A DNA stretch of 64,000 bases from Adenanthera pavonina (taxonomy: Eukaryota > Streptophyta > Magnoliopsida > Fabales > Fabaceae): NCBI GenBank assembly GCA_026686845.1, contig JAIVEN010000052.1, positions 1-64,000 of the forward strand. Direction: 5' to 3'. Made by a program: the position numbers and the translations under genes. Below, piece after piece: positions 1 to 14,010 of the stretch. Every line of letters begins with the position of its first letter. The first letter of the stretch is position 1. The notes under the pieces were generated by a model that was not told the DNA's origin, searched no databases, and saw only the letters and a list, made by a program, of their open reading frames with translations.

Positions 1-284
1 TGTGTTTATTTCATCAACCAAGGCTCAAATTGGTGTGAGGATGTCGGATAAACTCACTAGCTCCCTTCATGTTGCGAATTTCGTGGGATTTTCCGATTTC
101 TTTTGCTTCTCAATACATTTTCATAAGGTTGGATCATTTGGCCAAAATGGCATGATGATGATGCCAAATTGTGCACGTTTCTTCCAACTAGACTCGAATT
201 GTTGTGAGTAAGCCGCATAAACTCCTTACCCTCGCTTAAAATTCCAAATCATGTGGCATTCTCCTCCTTAGAGCCTCCTGTTGA

Positions 285-1628
285 ATGTTTAGAAACCTGG
301 AACTTTCAAACAAAATGAGGTTAAACCGGAATCCGATTGTGTTTATTTCATCAACCAAGGCTCAAATTGGTGTGAGGATGTCGGATAAACTCACTAGCTT
401 ACTTCATGTTGCAAATTTTTTGAGGTTTTCCGAATTCTTTTGCTTTTCAATGCATTTTCATGAACTTGAATCATTTGGCCCAAATGGCGTGATGATGAAG
501 CCAAATTGTGCACGTTTCTTCCAACTAGACTCAAATTATTGTGAGTAAGCCGCATAAACTCCTTACCTCGCTTAAAATTCCAAATCTTGTGGCATTCTCC
601 TCCTTAGAGCCTCCTGTTGAATGTTTAGAAACCTGGAACTTTCAAACAAAATGAGGTTAAACCGGAATCCGATTGTGTTTATTTCATCAACCAAGGCTCA
701 AATTGGTGTAAGGATGTCGGATAAACTCACGAGCTCACTTCATGTTGCAAATTTCGTGGGATTTTCCGATTTCTTTTGCTTCTCAATACATTTTCATAAG
801 GTTGGATCATTTGGCCAAAATGGCATGATGATGAAGCCAAATTGTGCACGTTTCTTCCAACTAGACTCGAATTGTTGTGAGTAAGCCGCATAAACTCCTT
901 ACCTCGCTTAAAAATCCAAATTTTGTGACATTCTCCTCCTTAGATCCTCCTGTTGAATGTTTAGAAACCTGGAACTTTCAAACAAAATGAGGTTAAACAG
1001 GAATCCCATTGTGTTTATTTCATCAACCAAGGCTCAAATTGGTGTGAGGATGTCGGATAAACTCACTAGCTTACTTCATGTTGCAAATTTTTTGAGGTTT
1101 TCCGAATTCTTTTGCTTTTCAATGCATTTTCATGAACTTGAATCATTTGGCCCAAATGGCGTGATGATGAAGCCAAATTGTGCACGTTTCTTCCAACTAG
1201 ACTCAAATTATTGTGAGTAAGCCGCATAAACTCCTTACCTCGCTTAAAATTCCAAATCTTGTGGCATTCTCCTCCTTAGAGCCTCCTGTTGAATGTTTAG
1301 AAACCTGGAACTTTCAAATAAAATGAGGTTAAACCGGAATCCGATTGTGTTTATTTCATCAACCAAGGCTCAAATTGGTGTAAGGATGTCGGATAAACTC
1401 ACGAGCTCACTTCATGTTGCAAATTTCGTGGGATTTGCCGATTTCTTTTGCTTCTCAATACATTTTCATAAGGTTGGATCATTTGGCCAAAATGGCATGA
1501 TGATGAAGCCAAATTGTGCACGTTTCTTCCAACTAGACTCGAATTGTTGTGAGTAAGCCGCATAAACTCCTTACCTCGCTTAAAAATCCAAATTTTGTGA
1601 CATTCTCCTCCTTAGATCCTCCTGTTGA
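285..1628 (+). repeat. Dimeric higher-order repeat (2 x 672 bp)
   Basis: Two monomer variants alternate. The monomers at 285 and 957 share CTTACTTCATG and TTTTTTGAGGTTTTCC with CATGAACTTG. Those at 621 and 1293 share CACGAGCTCACTTC and TTTCGTGGGATTT with CATAAGGTTG. Units separated by 672 bp are nearly identical, whereas adjacent monomers differ at many sites. This fits duplication of a two-monomer unit by unequal exchange. Confidence 0.8.
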
Positions 1629-4600
1629 ATGTTTAGAAACCTGGAACTTTCAAACAAAATGAGGTTAAACAGGAATCCCATTGTGTTTATTTCATCAACC
1701 AAGGCTCAAATTGGTGTGAGGATGTCGGATAAACTCACTCGCTCACTTTGTGTTGGAAATTTCATGAGATTTTCCGATTTCTTTTGCCTTTCTATGTATT
1801 TTCATAAAGTTGGATCGTTTGGCCAAAATGGCATGATGATGATGCCAAATTGTGCACGTTTCTTCCAACTAGACTCAAATTATTGTGAGTAAGCCGCAGA
1901 AACTCCTTACCTCGCTTAAAATTCCAAATATTGTGGCATTCTCCTCCTTAGAGCCTCCTGTTGAATGTTTAGAAACCTGGAACTTTCAAACAAAATGAGG
2001 TTAAACCGGAATCCGATTGTGTTTATTTCATCAACCAAGGCTCAAATTGGTGTAAGGATGTCGGATAAACTCACGAGCTCACTTCATGTTGCAAATTTCA
2101 TGGGATTTTCCGATTTCTTTTGCTTCTCAATACATTTTCATAAGGTTAGATCATTTGGCCAAAATGGCATGATGATGATGTCAAATTGTGCACGTTTCTT
2201 CCAACTAGACTCGAATTGTTGTGAGTAAGCCGCATAAACTCCTTACCTCGCTTAAAATTCCAAATCTTGTGGCATTCTCCTCCTTAGAGCCTCCTGTTGA
2301 ATGTTTAGAAACCTGGAATTTTCAAACAAAATTAGGTTAAAGCGGAATCCGATTGTGTTTATTTCATCAACCAAGGCTCAAATTCGTGTAAGGATGTCAG
2401 ATAAACTCACGAGCTCACTTCATGTTGCAAATTTCGTGGGATTTTCCGATTTCTTTTGCTTCTCAATACATTTTCATAAGGTTAGATCATTTGGCCAAAA
2501 TGGCATGATGATGATGCCAAATTGTGCACGTTTCTTCCAACTAGACTCAAATTATTGTAAGTAAGCCGCATAAACTCCTTACCATGCTTAAAATTCCAAA
2601 TCTTGTGGCATTCTCCTCCTTAGAGCCTCCTGTTGAATGTTTAGAAACCTGGAACTTTCAAACAAAATGAGGTTAAACCGGAATCCGATTGTGTTTATTT
2701 CATCAACCAAGGCTCAAATTGGTGTAAGGATGTCGGATAAACTCACGAGCTCACTTCATGTTGCAAATTTCGTGGGATTTTCCGATTTCTTTTGCTTCTC
2801 AATACATTTTCATAAGGTTGGATCATTTGGCCAAAATGGCATGATGATGAAGCCAAATTGTGCACGTTTCTTCCAACTAGACTCAAATTGTTGTGAGTAA
2901 GCCGCATAAACTCCTTACCTCGCTTAAAAATCCAAATTTTGTGACATTCTCCTCCTTAGATCCTCCTGTTGAATGTTTAGAAACCTGGAACTTTCAAACA
3001 AAATGAGGTTAAACAGGAATCCCATTGTGTTTATTTCATCAACCAAGGCTCAAATTGGTGTGAGGATGTCGGATAAACTCACTCGCTCACTTTGTGTTGC
3101 AAATTTCATGAGATTTTCCGAATTCTTTTGCCTTTCTATGTATTTTCATAAAGTTGAATCGTTTGGCCAAAATGGCGTGATGATGAAGCCAAATTGTGCA
3201 CGTTTCTTCCAACTAGACTCAAATTATTGTGAGTAAGCCGCATAAACTCCTTACCTCGCTTAAAATTCCAAATCTTGTGGCATTCTCCTCCTTAGAGCCT
3301 CCTGTTGAATGTTTAGAAACCTGGAACTTTCAAACAAAATGAGGTTAAACCGGAATCTGATTGTGTTTATTTCATCAACCAAGGCTCAAATTGGTGTCAG
3401 GATGTCGGATAAACTCACGAGCTCACTTCATGTTGCAAATTTCGTGGGATTTTCCGATTTCTTTTGCTTCTCAATACATTTTCATAAGGTTAGATCATTT
3501 GGCCAAAATGGCATGATGATGATGCCAAATTGTGCACGTTTCTTCCAACTAGACTCGAATTGTTGTGAGTAAGCCGCATAAACTCCTTACCTCGCTTAAA
3601 ATTCCAAATCATGTGGCATTGTCCTCCTTAGAGCCTCCTGTTGAATGTTTAGAAACCTGAAATTTTCAAACAAAATTAGGTTAAAGCGGAATCCGATTGT
3701 GTTTATTTCATCAACCAAGGCTCAAATTCGTGTAAGGATGTCGGATAAACTCACGAGCTCACTTCATGTTGCAAATTTCGTGGGATTTTCCGATTTCTTT
3801 TGCTTCTCAATATATTTTCATAAGGTTGGATCATTTGGCCAAAATGGCATGATGATGAAGCCAAATTGTGCACGTTTCTTCCAACTAGACTCGAATTGTT
3901 GTGAGTAAGCCGCATAAACTCCTTACCTCGCTTAAAATTCCAAATCTTGTGGCATTCTCCTCCTTAGAGCCTCCTATTGAATGTTTAGAAACCTGGAACT
4001 TTCAAACAAAATGAGGTTAAACCGGAATCCGATTGTGTTTATTTCATCAACCAAGGCTCAAATTGGTGTGAGTATGTCGGATAAACTCACGAGCTCACTT
4101 CATGTTGCGAATTTCGGTGGATTTTCCGATTTCTTTTGCTTCTCAATACATTTTCATAAGGTTGGATCATTTGGCCAAAATGGCATGATGATGATGCCAA
4201 ATTGTGCACGTTTCCTCCAACTAGACTCGAATTGTTGTGAGTAAGCCGCATAAACTCCTTACCTCGCTTAAAATTCCAAATCATGTGGCATTCTCCTCCT
4301 TAGAGCCTCCTGTTGAATGTTTAGAAACCTGGAACTTTCAAACAAAATGAGGTTAAACCGGAATCCGATTGTGTTTATTTCATCAACCAAGGCTCAAATT
4401 GGTGTGAGGATGTCGGATAAACTCACTAGCTTACTTCATGTTGCAAATTTTGTGAGGTTTTCCGAATTCTTTTGCTTTTCAATGCATTTTAATGAACTTG
4501 AATTATTTGGCCCAAATGGCGTGATGATGAAGCCAAATTGTGCACGTTTCTTCCAACTAGACTCAAATTATTGTGAGTAAGCCGCATAAACTCCTTACCT

Positions 4601-6333
4601 CGCTTAAAATTCCAAATCTTGTGGCATTCTCCTCCTTAGAGCCTCCTGTTGACTGTTTAGAAACCTGGAACTTTCAATCAAAATGAGGTTAAATAGGAAT
4701 CTGATTGTGTTTATTTCATCAACCAAGGCACAAATTGGTGTGAGGATGTCGGATAAACTCACTCGCTCACTTTGTGTTGCAAATTTCGTGGGATTTTCTG
4801 ATTTCTTTTGCTTCTCAATACATTTTCATAAAGTTGGATCGTTTGGCCAAAATGGCATGATGATGATGCCAAATTGTGCACGTTTCTTCCAACTAGACTC
4901 GAATTGTTGTCAGTAAGCCGCAAAAACTCCTTACCTCGCTTAAAATTCCAAATCATGTGGCATTCTCCTCCTTAGAGCCTCCTGTTGAATGTTTTGAAAC
5001 CTGGAATTTTTAAACAAAATTAGGTTAAAGCGGAATCCGATTGTGTTTATTTCATCAACCAAGGCTCAAATTCGTGTGAGGATGTCGGATAAACTCACTA
5101 GCTCACTTTATGTTGCAAATTTCGTGAGATTTTCTGATTTCTTTTGCTTTTCAATGTATTTTCAGAAAGTTGGATCGTTCGGCCAAAATGGCGTGATGAT
5201 GAAGCCAAATTGTGCACATTTCTTGCAACTAGACTCAAATTATCGTGAGTAAGCCGCATAAACTCCTTACCCTCGCTTAAAATTCCAAATCTTGTGGCAT
5301 TCTCCTCCTTAGAGCCTCCTGTTGAATGTTTAGAAACCTGGAACTTTCAATCAAAATGAGGTTAAACCGGAATCCGATTGAGTTTATTTCATCAACCAAG
5401 GCTCAAATTGGTGTAAGGATGTCGGATAAACTCACGAGCTCACTTCATGTTGCAAATTTTGTGGGATTTTCCGATTTCTTTTGCTTCTCAATACATTTTC
5501 ATAAGGTTGGATCATTTGGCCAAAATGGCATGATGATGAAGCCAAATTGTGCACGTTTCTTCCAACTAGACTCAAATTATTGTGAGTAAGCCGCATAAAC
5601 TCCTTACCTCGCTTAAAATTCCAAATCTTGTGGCATTCTCCTCCTTAGAGCCTCCTGTTGAATGTTTAGAAACCTGGAACTTTCAAACAAAATGAGGTTA
5701 AACCGGAATCCGATTGTGTTTGTTTCATCAACCAAGGCTCAAATTGGTGTAAGGATGTCGGATAAACTCACGAGCTCACTTCATGTTGCAAATTTCGTGG
5801 GATTTTCCGATTTCTTTTGCTTCTCAATACATTTTCATAAGGTTAGATCATTTGGCCAAAATGGCATGATGATGATGCCAAATTGTGCACGTTTCTTCCA
5901 ACTAGACTCGAATTGTTGTGAGTAAGCCGCATAAACTCCTTACCTCGCTTAAAATTCCAAATCATGTGCCATTCTCCTCCTTAGAGCCTCCTGTTGACTG
6001 TTTAGAAACCTGGAACTTTCAAACAAAATGAGGTTAAACCGGAATCCGATTGTGTTTATTTCATCAACCAAGGCTCAAATTGGTGTGAGGATGTCGGATA
6101 AACTCACTAGCTCACTTTATGTTGCAAATTTCGTGAGATTTTCCGAATTCTTTTGCTTTTCAATGTATTTTCATTAGGTTGGATCATTTGGCCAAAATGG
6201 CATGATGATGATGCCAAATTGTGCACGTTTCTTCCAACTAGACTCGAATTGTTGTGAGTAAGCCGCATAAACTCCTTACCTCACTTAAAATTCCAAATCT
6301 TATGGCATTCTCCTCCTTAGATCCTCCTGTTGA

Positions 6334-8349
6334 ATGTTTAAAAACCTGGAACTTTCAAACAAAATGAGGTTAAACCGAAATCCGATTGTGTTTATTTCAT
6401 CAACCAAGGCTCAAATTGGTGTGAGGATGTCGGATAAACTCACTAGCTCCCTTCATGTTGCGAATTTCGTGGGATTTTCCGATTTCTTTTGCTTCTCAAT
6501 ACATTTTCATAAGGTTGGATCATTTGGCCAAAATGGCATGATGATGAAGCCAAATTGTGCACGTTTCTTCCAACTAGACTCGAATTGTTGTGAGTAAGCC
6601 ACATAAACTCCTTACCTCGCTTAAAAATCCAAATCTTGTGGCATTCTCCTCCTTAGATCCTCCTGTTGAATGTTTAGAAACCTGGAACTTTCAAACAAAA
6701 TGAGGTTAAACAGGAATCCCATTGTGTTTATTTCATCAACCAAGGCTCAAATTGGTGTGAGAATGTCGGATAAACTCACTCGCTCACTTTGTGTTGCAAA
6801 TTTCATGAGATTTTCCGATTTCTTTTGCCTTTCTATGTATTTTCATAAAGTTGGATCGTTTGGCCAAAATGGCATGATGATGATGCCAAATTGTGCACGT
6901 TTCTTCCAACTAGACACGAATTGTTGTGAGTAAGCCGCATAAACTCCTTACCTCGCTTAAAATTCCAAATCATGTGGCATTCTCCTCCTTAGAGACTCCT
7001 GTTGAATGTTTAGAAACCTGGAACTTTCAAACAAAATGAGGTTAAACCACAATCCGATTGTGTTTATTTCATCAACCAAGGCTCAAATTGGTGTAAGGAT
7101 GTCGGATAAACTCACTAGCTCACTTTATGTTGCAAATTTCGTGAGATTTTCTAATTTCTTTTCCTCTTCAATCTATTTTCATGAACTTGGATCATTTGGC
7201 CCAAATGGCGTGATGATGAAGCCAAATTGTGCACGTTTCTTCCAACTAGACTCGAATTGTTGTGAGTAAGCCGCATAAACTCCTTACCTCACTTAAAATT
7301 CCAAATCTTATGGCATTCTCCTCCTTAGATCCTCCTGTTGAATGTTTAAAAACCTGGAACTTTCAAACAAAATGAGGTTAAACCGAAATCCGATTGTGTT
7401 TATTTCATCAACCAAGGCTCAAATTGGTGTGAGGATGTCGGATAAACACACTAGCTCCCTTCATGTTGCGAATTTCGTGGGATTTTCCGATTTCTTTTGC
7501 TTCTCAATACATTTTCATAAGGTTGGATCATTTGGCCAAAATGGCATGATGATGAAGCCAAATTGTGCACGTTTCTTCCAACTAGACTCGAATTGTTGTG
7601 AGTAAGCCACATAAACTCCTTACCTCGCTTAAAAATCCAAATCTTGTGGCATTCTCCTCCTTAGATCCTCCTGTTGAATGTTTAGAAACCTGGAACTTTC
7701 AAACAAAATGAGGTTAAACAGGAATCCCATTGTGTTTATTTCATCAACCAAGGCTCAAATTGGTGTGAGAATGTCGGATAAACTCACTCGCTCACTTTGT
7801 GTTGCAAATTTCATGAGATTTTCTGATTTCTTTTGCCTTTCTATGTATTTTCATAAAGTTGGATCGTTTGGCCAAAATGGCATGATGATGATGCCAAATT
7901 GTGCACGTTTCTTCCAACTAGACACGAATTGTTGTGAGTAAGCCGCATAAACTCCTTACCTCGCTTAAAATTCCAAATCATGTGGCATTCTCCTCCTTAG
8001 AGACTCTTGTTGAATGTTTAGAAACCTGGAACTTTCAAACAAAATGAGGTTAAACCACAATCCGATTGTGTTTATTTCATCAACCAAGGCTCAAATTGGT
8101 GTAAGGATGTCGGATAAACTCACTAGCTCACTTTATGTTGCAAATTTCGTGAGATTTTCTAATTTCTTTTCCTCTTCAATCTATTTTCATGAACTTGGAT
8201 CATTTGGCCCAAATGGCGTGATGATGAAGCCAAATTGTGCACGTTTCTTCCAACTAAACTCAAATTATTGTGAGTAAGCCGCATAAACTCCTTACCTCGC
8301 TTAAAATTCCAAATCATGTGGCATTCTCCTCCTTAGAGCCTCCTGTTGA
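6334..8349 (+). repeat. Trimeric higher-order repeat (2 x 1008 bp)
   Basis: The three monomers at 6334, 6670 and 7006 recur in order at 7342, 7678 and 8014. Diagnostic variants are shared: AAAAACCTGGAAC in the first, TAGACACGAATTG in the second, and TTCCTCTTCAATC with TTAAACCACAATCC in the third. The two 1008-bp copies differ at only a handful of bases, so the duplication is recent compared with monomer divergence. It is followed by two near-identical single monomers at 8350 and 8686 that share the rare variant GACTGGAATTG. Confidence 0.85.
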
Positions 8350-11300
8350 ATGTTTAGAAACCTGGAACTTTCAAACAAAATGAGGTTAAACCGGAATCCG
8401 ATTGTGTTTGTTTCATCAACCAAGGCTCAAATTGGTGTAAGGATGTCGGATAAACTCACGAGCTCACTTCATGTTGCAAATTTCGTGGGATTTTCCGATT
8501 TCTTTTGCTTCTCAATACATTTTCATAAGGTTGGATCATTTGGCCAAAATGGCATGATGATGATGCCAAATTGTGCACGTTTCTTCCAATTAGACTGGAA
8601 TTGTTGTGAGTAAGCCGCATAAACTCCTTACCTCGCTTAAAATTCCAAATCATGTGGCATTCTCCTCCTTAGAGCCTCCTGTTGAATGTTTAGAAACCTG
8701 GAACTTTCAAACAAAATGAGGTTAAACCGGAATCCGATTGTGTTTGTTTCATCAACCAAGGCTCAAATTGGTGTAAGGATGTCGGATAAACTCACGAGCT
8801 CACTTCATGTTGCAAATTTCGTGGGATTTTCCGATTTCTTTTGCTTCTCAATACATTTTCATAAGGTTGGATCATTTGGCCAAAATGGCATGATGATGAT
8901 GCCAAATTGTGCACGTTTCTTCCAACTAGACTGGAATTGTTGTTAGTAAGCCGCATAAACTCCTTACCTCGCTTAAAATTCCAAATCATGTGGCATTCTC
9001 CTCCTTAGAGCCTCATGTTGAATGTTTAGAAACCTGGAATTTTCAAACAAAATTAGGTTAAAGCGGAATCCGATTGTGTTTATTTCATCAACCAAGGCTC
9101 AAATTGTTGTGAGGATGTCGGATAAACTCACTAGCTTACTTCATGTTGCAAATTTTGTGAGATTTTCCGAATTCTTTTGCTTTTCAATGCATTTTCATGA
9201 ACTTGGATCATTTGGCCAAAATGGCGTGATGATGAAGCCAAATTGCACACGTTTCTTCCAACTAGACTCAAATTATTGTGAGTAAGCCGCACAAACTCCT
9301 TGCCTCGCTTAAAATTCCAAATCATGTGGCATTCTCCTCCTCAGAGCCTCCTGTTGAATGTGTAGAAACCTGGAACTTTCAAACAAAATGAGGTTAAACC
9401 ACAATCCGATTGTGTTTATTTCATCAACAAAGGCTAAAATTGGTGTGAGGATGTCGGATAAACTCACGAGCTCCCTTCATGTCTAAAATTTCGTGAGATT
9501 TTTCTGATTTCTTTTGTTTTCTAATGCATTTTCATGAAGTTCCATCATTTGGCCAAAATGGCGTGATGATCGAGCCAAATTGTGCACGTTTCTTCCAGCT
9601 CGACTCGAATTGTTGTGTGCATGCCGCATAAACTCCCTACCTCGCTTAAAATTCCAAATCTTGTGGCATTCGCCTCCTTAGAACTTCCTGGCAAATGTTT
9701 AGAAACCTGGAACTTTCGAGCAAAATGAGGTTAAGGCGGAATCCGATTGTGTTTATTTCAACAACCAAGGCCCAAGTTGGTTTGAGGATGTCGGATAAAC
9801 TCACTAGCTCACTTCATGTTGCAAATTTCGTGAGATTTTGCGATTTATTTTGTGTTTCAATGCATTTTCAGAAAGTTGGATCGTTTGGCCAAAATGGCAT
9901 GATGATAAAGCCGAATTGTGCGCGTTTCTTCCAACTAGACTCGAATTGTTGTGAGTAAGCCGCATCAACTCCCTACCTCACTTAAAATTCCAAATCTTGT
10001 GGCATTTGCCTCCTTAGAACTTCTTGGCAAAAGTTTAGAAACCTTGAACTTTCGAACAAAATGAGGTTAAAGCGGAATCCGATTGTGTTTATTTCATCAA
10101 CCAAGGCTCAAATTGGTGTGAGGATGTCGGATAAACTCACTAGCTCACTTCATGTTGCAAATTTCGTGAGATTTTCCGATTTGTTTTGCTTTGTAATGCA
10201 TTTTCATAAAGTTGGATCGTTTGGCCAAAATTGCATGATGTTGAAGCCGAATTTTGCACGTTTCTTCGAAGTAGACTCAAATTGTTGTGAGTAAGCCGCA
10301 TAAACTCCGCACCTCGCTTAAAATTCCAAATCTTGTGGAATTCGCCTCCTTAGAACTTCCTGGAAAATGTTTAGAAACCTGGAACTTTTGAGCAAAATAA
10401 GGTTAAGGCGGAATCCGATTGTGTTTATTTCATCAACCAAGGCTCAAATTGGTGTGAGGATGTCGGATAAACTCACTAGCTCACTTTATATTGCAAATGT
10501 CATGAGATTTTCTGATTTCTTTTCCTTTTCAATGTATTTTCATGAACTTGGATCATTTGGCCAAAATGGCATGATGATGAAGCCAAATTGTGCACGTTTC
10601 TTCCAACTAGACTCGAATTGTTGGGAGTAAGCCGCATAAACTCCCAACCTCGCTTAAAATTCCAAATCTTGTGGAATTCGCCTCCTTAGAACTTCCTGGA
10701 AAATGTTTAGAAACCTGGAACTTTTGAGCAAAATTAGGTTAAGGCGGAATCCGATTGTGTTTATTTCAACAACCAAGGCTCAAGTTGGTGTGAGGATGTC
10801 GAATAAACTCACTAGCTCACTTCATGTTGCAATTTTCGTGAGATTTTCCGATTTGTTTTGCTTTTCAATGCATTTTCATAAAGTTGGATCGTTTGGCCAA
10901 AGTGGCGTGATGATAAAGCCGAACTGTGCGCGTTTCTTTGAACTAGACTCGAATTGTTGTGAGTAAGCCAGAAAAACACCCTACCTCACTTAAATTTCCA
11001 AATCTTGTGGCATTCGCCTGCTTAGAACTTCTTCGGAAATGTTTAGAAACCTTGAACTTTCGAACAAAATGAGGTTAAGGCGGAATCCGAATGTGTTTAT
11101 TTCAACAACCAAGGCTCAAATTGGTGTGAGGATGTCGGATAAAGTCACTAGCTCACTTCATGTTGCAAATTTCGTGAGATTTTCCGATTTGTTTTGCGTT
11201 TCAATGCATTTTCATAAAGTTGGATCGTTTGGCCAATATGGCATGATGATGAAACCAAATTGTTTAGGTTTCTTCCAACTAGACTCGAATTGTTGTGAGT

Positions 11301-12699
11301 AAGCCGGAAAAACTCCCTACCTCTCTTAAAATTCCAAATCTGATGGCATTCGCCTCCTTTGAACTTCCTGGCGAATGTTTAGAAACCTGGAACTTTTCAA
11401 CAAAATGAGGTTAAACCGGAATCCAATTGGGTTTATTTCAACAACCAAGACTCAAATTGGTTTGAGGATATCGGATAAACTCACTAGCTCACTTCATGTT
11501 GCAAATTTCGTGAGTTTTTCCGATTTCTTTTGCTTTTCAATGCATTTTCATAAAGTTGGATCGTTTGGCCAAAATTGCATGATGATGAAACCAAATTGTT
11601 TATGTTTCTTCCATTTAGACTCAAATTTTTAGGAGTAAGCCGCTTAAATTCCCTACCCGCTTAAAATTCCAAATCTTGTGAAATTCGCCTCCTTAGAACT
11701 TCCTGGCAAATGTTTAGAAACCTGGAACTTTCAAACAAAATGAGGTTAAAGCGGAATCCGATTGTGTTTATTTCAACAACCAAGGCTCAAGTTGGTTTGA
11801 GGATGTCGGATAAATTCACTAGCTCACTTCATGTTGCAAATTTCGTGAGATTTTCCGATTTCTTTTTATTTTCAATGCATTTTCATAAAGTTTGATCGTT
11901 TGGCCAATGTGGCATGATGATAAAGCCGAATTGTGCGCGTTTCTTCCAACTAGACTCGAATTGTTGTGAGTAAGCCGCATAAACTCCCTACCTCACTTAA
12001 AATTCCAAATCTTGTGGCATTTGCCTCCTTAGAACTTCTTGGCAAATGTTAGAAACCTTGAACTTTCGAACAAAATGAGGTTAAAGCGGAATCCGATTGT
12101 GTTTATTTCATCAACCAAGACTCAAATTGGTGTGAGGATGTCGGATAAACTCACTAGCTCACTTCACGTTGCAATTTTGGTGAGATTTTCCGATTTGTTT
12201 TGCGCTTCAATGCATTTTGATAAAGTTGGATCGTGTGGCCATAATGGCGTGATGATGAAACCAAATTGTTTACGTTTCTTCCAACTAGCCTCGAATTATT
12301 GTGAGTAAGCTGGAAAAACTCCCTACCTCGCTTAAAATTCCAAATCTTGTGGCATTGGCCTCCTTAGAGCCTCCCGGGGAATGTTTAGAAACTTGGAACT
12401 TTCAAACTAAATGAGGCTAAACCGGAATCCGATTGTGTTCATTTCATCGACCAAGACTCAAATTGGTGTGAGGATGTCGAATAAACTCACTAGATCACTA
12501 CATGTTGCAATTTTCGTGAGATTTTCCGATTTGTTTTGCGTTTCAATGCATTTTCATAAAGTTGGATCGTTTGGCCAAAATGGCGTGATGATGAAACCAA
12601 ATTGTTTACGTTTCTTCCAACTAGACTCAAATTTTTGTGAGTAAGCCGCACAAACTCTGTACTCGCTTAAAATTCCAAATCTTGTGGAATTCGCCTCCT

Positions 12700-14010
12700 T
12701 AGAACTTCCTGGCGAATGTTTAGAAACCTGGAACTTTCGAGCAAAATGAGGTTAAACCGGAATCCGATTGTGTTTATTTCAATAACCAAGGCTCAAGTTG
12801 GTTTGAGGATGTCGGATAAACTCACTAGCTCACTTCATGTTGCAAATTTCGTGAGATTTTCCGATTTGTTTTGCTTTGTAATGCATTTTCATAAAGTTGG
12901 ATCGTTTGGCCAAAATTGCATGATGTTGAAGCCGAATTTTGCACGTTTCTTCGAAGTAGACTCAAATTGTTGTGAGTAAGCCGCATAAACTCCGCACCTC
13001 GCTTAAAATTCCAAACCTTGTGGAATTCACCTCCTTAGAACTTCATGGCGAATGTTTAGAAACCTGGAACTTTCGACGAAATAAAGTTAAGGTGGAATCC
13101 GATTGTGTTTATTTCAACAACCAAGGCTCAAGTTGGTTTGAGGATGTCGGATAAACTCACTAGCTCACTTCATGTTGCAAATTTCGTGAGATTTTCCGAT
13201 TTCTTTTGATTTTCAATGCATTTTCATAAAGTTGCATCGTTTGGCCAAAGTGGCGTGATGATAAAGTCGAATTGTTCGCGTTTCCTCCAACTAGACTCGA
13301 ATTGTTGTGAGTAAGCCGTATAAACTCCTTACCTCACTTAAAATTCCAAATCTTGTGGCATTCGCCTCCTTAGAACTTCTTGGCAAATATTTAGAAACCT
13401 TGAACTTTCGAACAAAATGAGGTTAAAGCGGAATCCGATTGTGTTTATTTCATCAACCAGGACACAAATTGGTGTGAGGATGTCGGATAAACTCACTAGC
13501 TCACTTCATGTTGCAATTTTTGTGAGATTTTCCGACTTGTTTTGCGTTTCAATGCATTTTTATAAAGTTGGATCGTTTGGCCAAAATGGCTTGATGATGA
13601 AACCAAATTGTTTACGTTTCTTCGAACTAGACTCAAATTTTTGTGAGTAAGCCGCATAAACTCCCTACCTCGCTTAAAATTCCAAATCTTGTGGCATTCT
13701 CCTCCTTAGAGCCTCTCGGTGAATGTTTAGAACCCTGGAACTTTCAAACAAATTGAGATTAAAGCGGAATCCGATTGTGTTTATTTCATCAACCAAGGCT
13801 CAAATTAGTGTGAGGATGTCGGATAAACTCACTAGCTCACTTCATGTTGCAAATTTCCTGAGATTTTTTATTATCTTTTTTTTTTCAATGCATTTTCATA
13901 AAGTTTGATCGTTTGGCCAAAATGGCGTGATGATGAAGCCAAATTGTGCACGTTTCTTCCAACTAGACTCGAATTGTTATAAGTAAGCTGCATAAACTCC
14001 CTACCTCACT
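12700..14010 (+). repeat. Copy 1 of a duplicated ~1.3-kb satellite segment
   Basis: The monomers anchored near 12716, 13052, 13388 and 13723 recur in order near 17036, 17372, 17708 and 18043, at a constant offset of 4320 bp. Shared rare variants include TTGCTTTGTAATGC, the damaged anchor context GAAATAAAGTTAAGG, TCGAATTGTTCGCG, and ACATATTTAGAAACC-like variation near 13388. Similarity ends near 14010, where the following text differs from the second copy. Boundaries are approximate. Confidence 0.8.

Larger units (their letters stand above)
1..9357 (+). repeat. 336-bp satellite array, block I
   Basis: Head-to-tail monomers of 336 bp. The anchor ATGTTTAGAAACC recurs at 285, 621, 957, 1293 and so on, with a single 1-bp slip near 5270. 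About 28 monomers, all in the same orientation. Block I monomers typically carry GAGCCTCCTGTTGAATG before the anchor and GGATCATTTGGCC in the middle, and many have a run of ATG triplets (GATGATGATGCC). Each monomer is itself two diverged 168-bp halves. Nothing but satellite is visible here. The open frames of 60-90 codons that recur once per monomer follow from 336 being a multiple of three and are not annotated as genes. A centromeric or pericentromeric location is inferred from monomer size and array length, not shown. Confidence 0.97.

Noticed and set aside
285..548. An 87-codon open frame, repeated in nearly every monomer, as a conserved protein family
   Set aside because: 336 is a multiple of three, so any frame stays in register and recurs. 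The frame stops once per monomer at TGTGAGTAAG-type text, is broken in many monomers, starts without promoter context and has no recognisable domain. A codon-position test of variation over all monomers would decide it: no excess at third positions is expected.
1..9357. CRISPR-like or tandem gene array
   Set aside because: The period is long and constant, the whole unit diverges evenly, and there are no short repeats with unique spacers. It behaves as satellite DNA.
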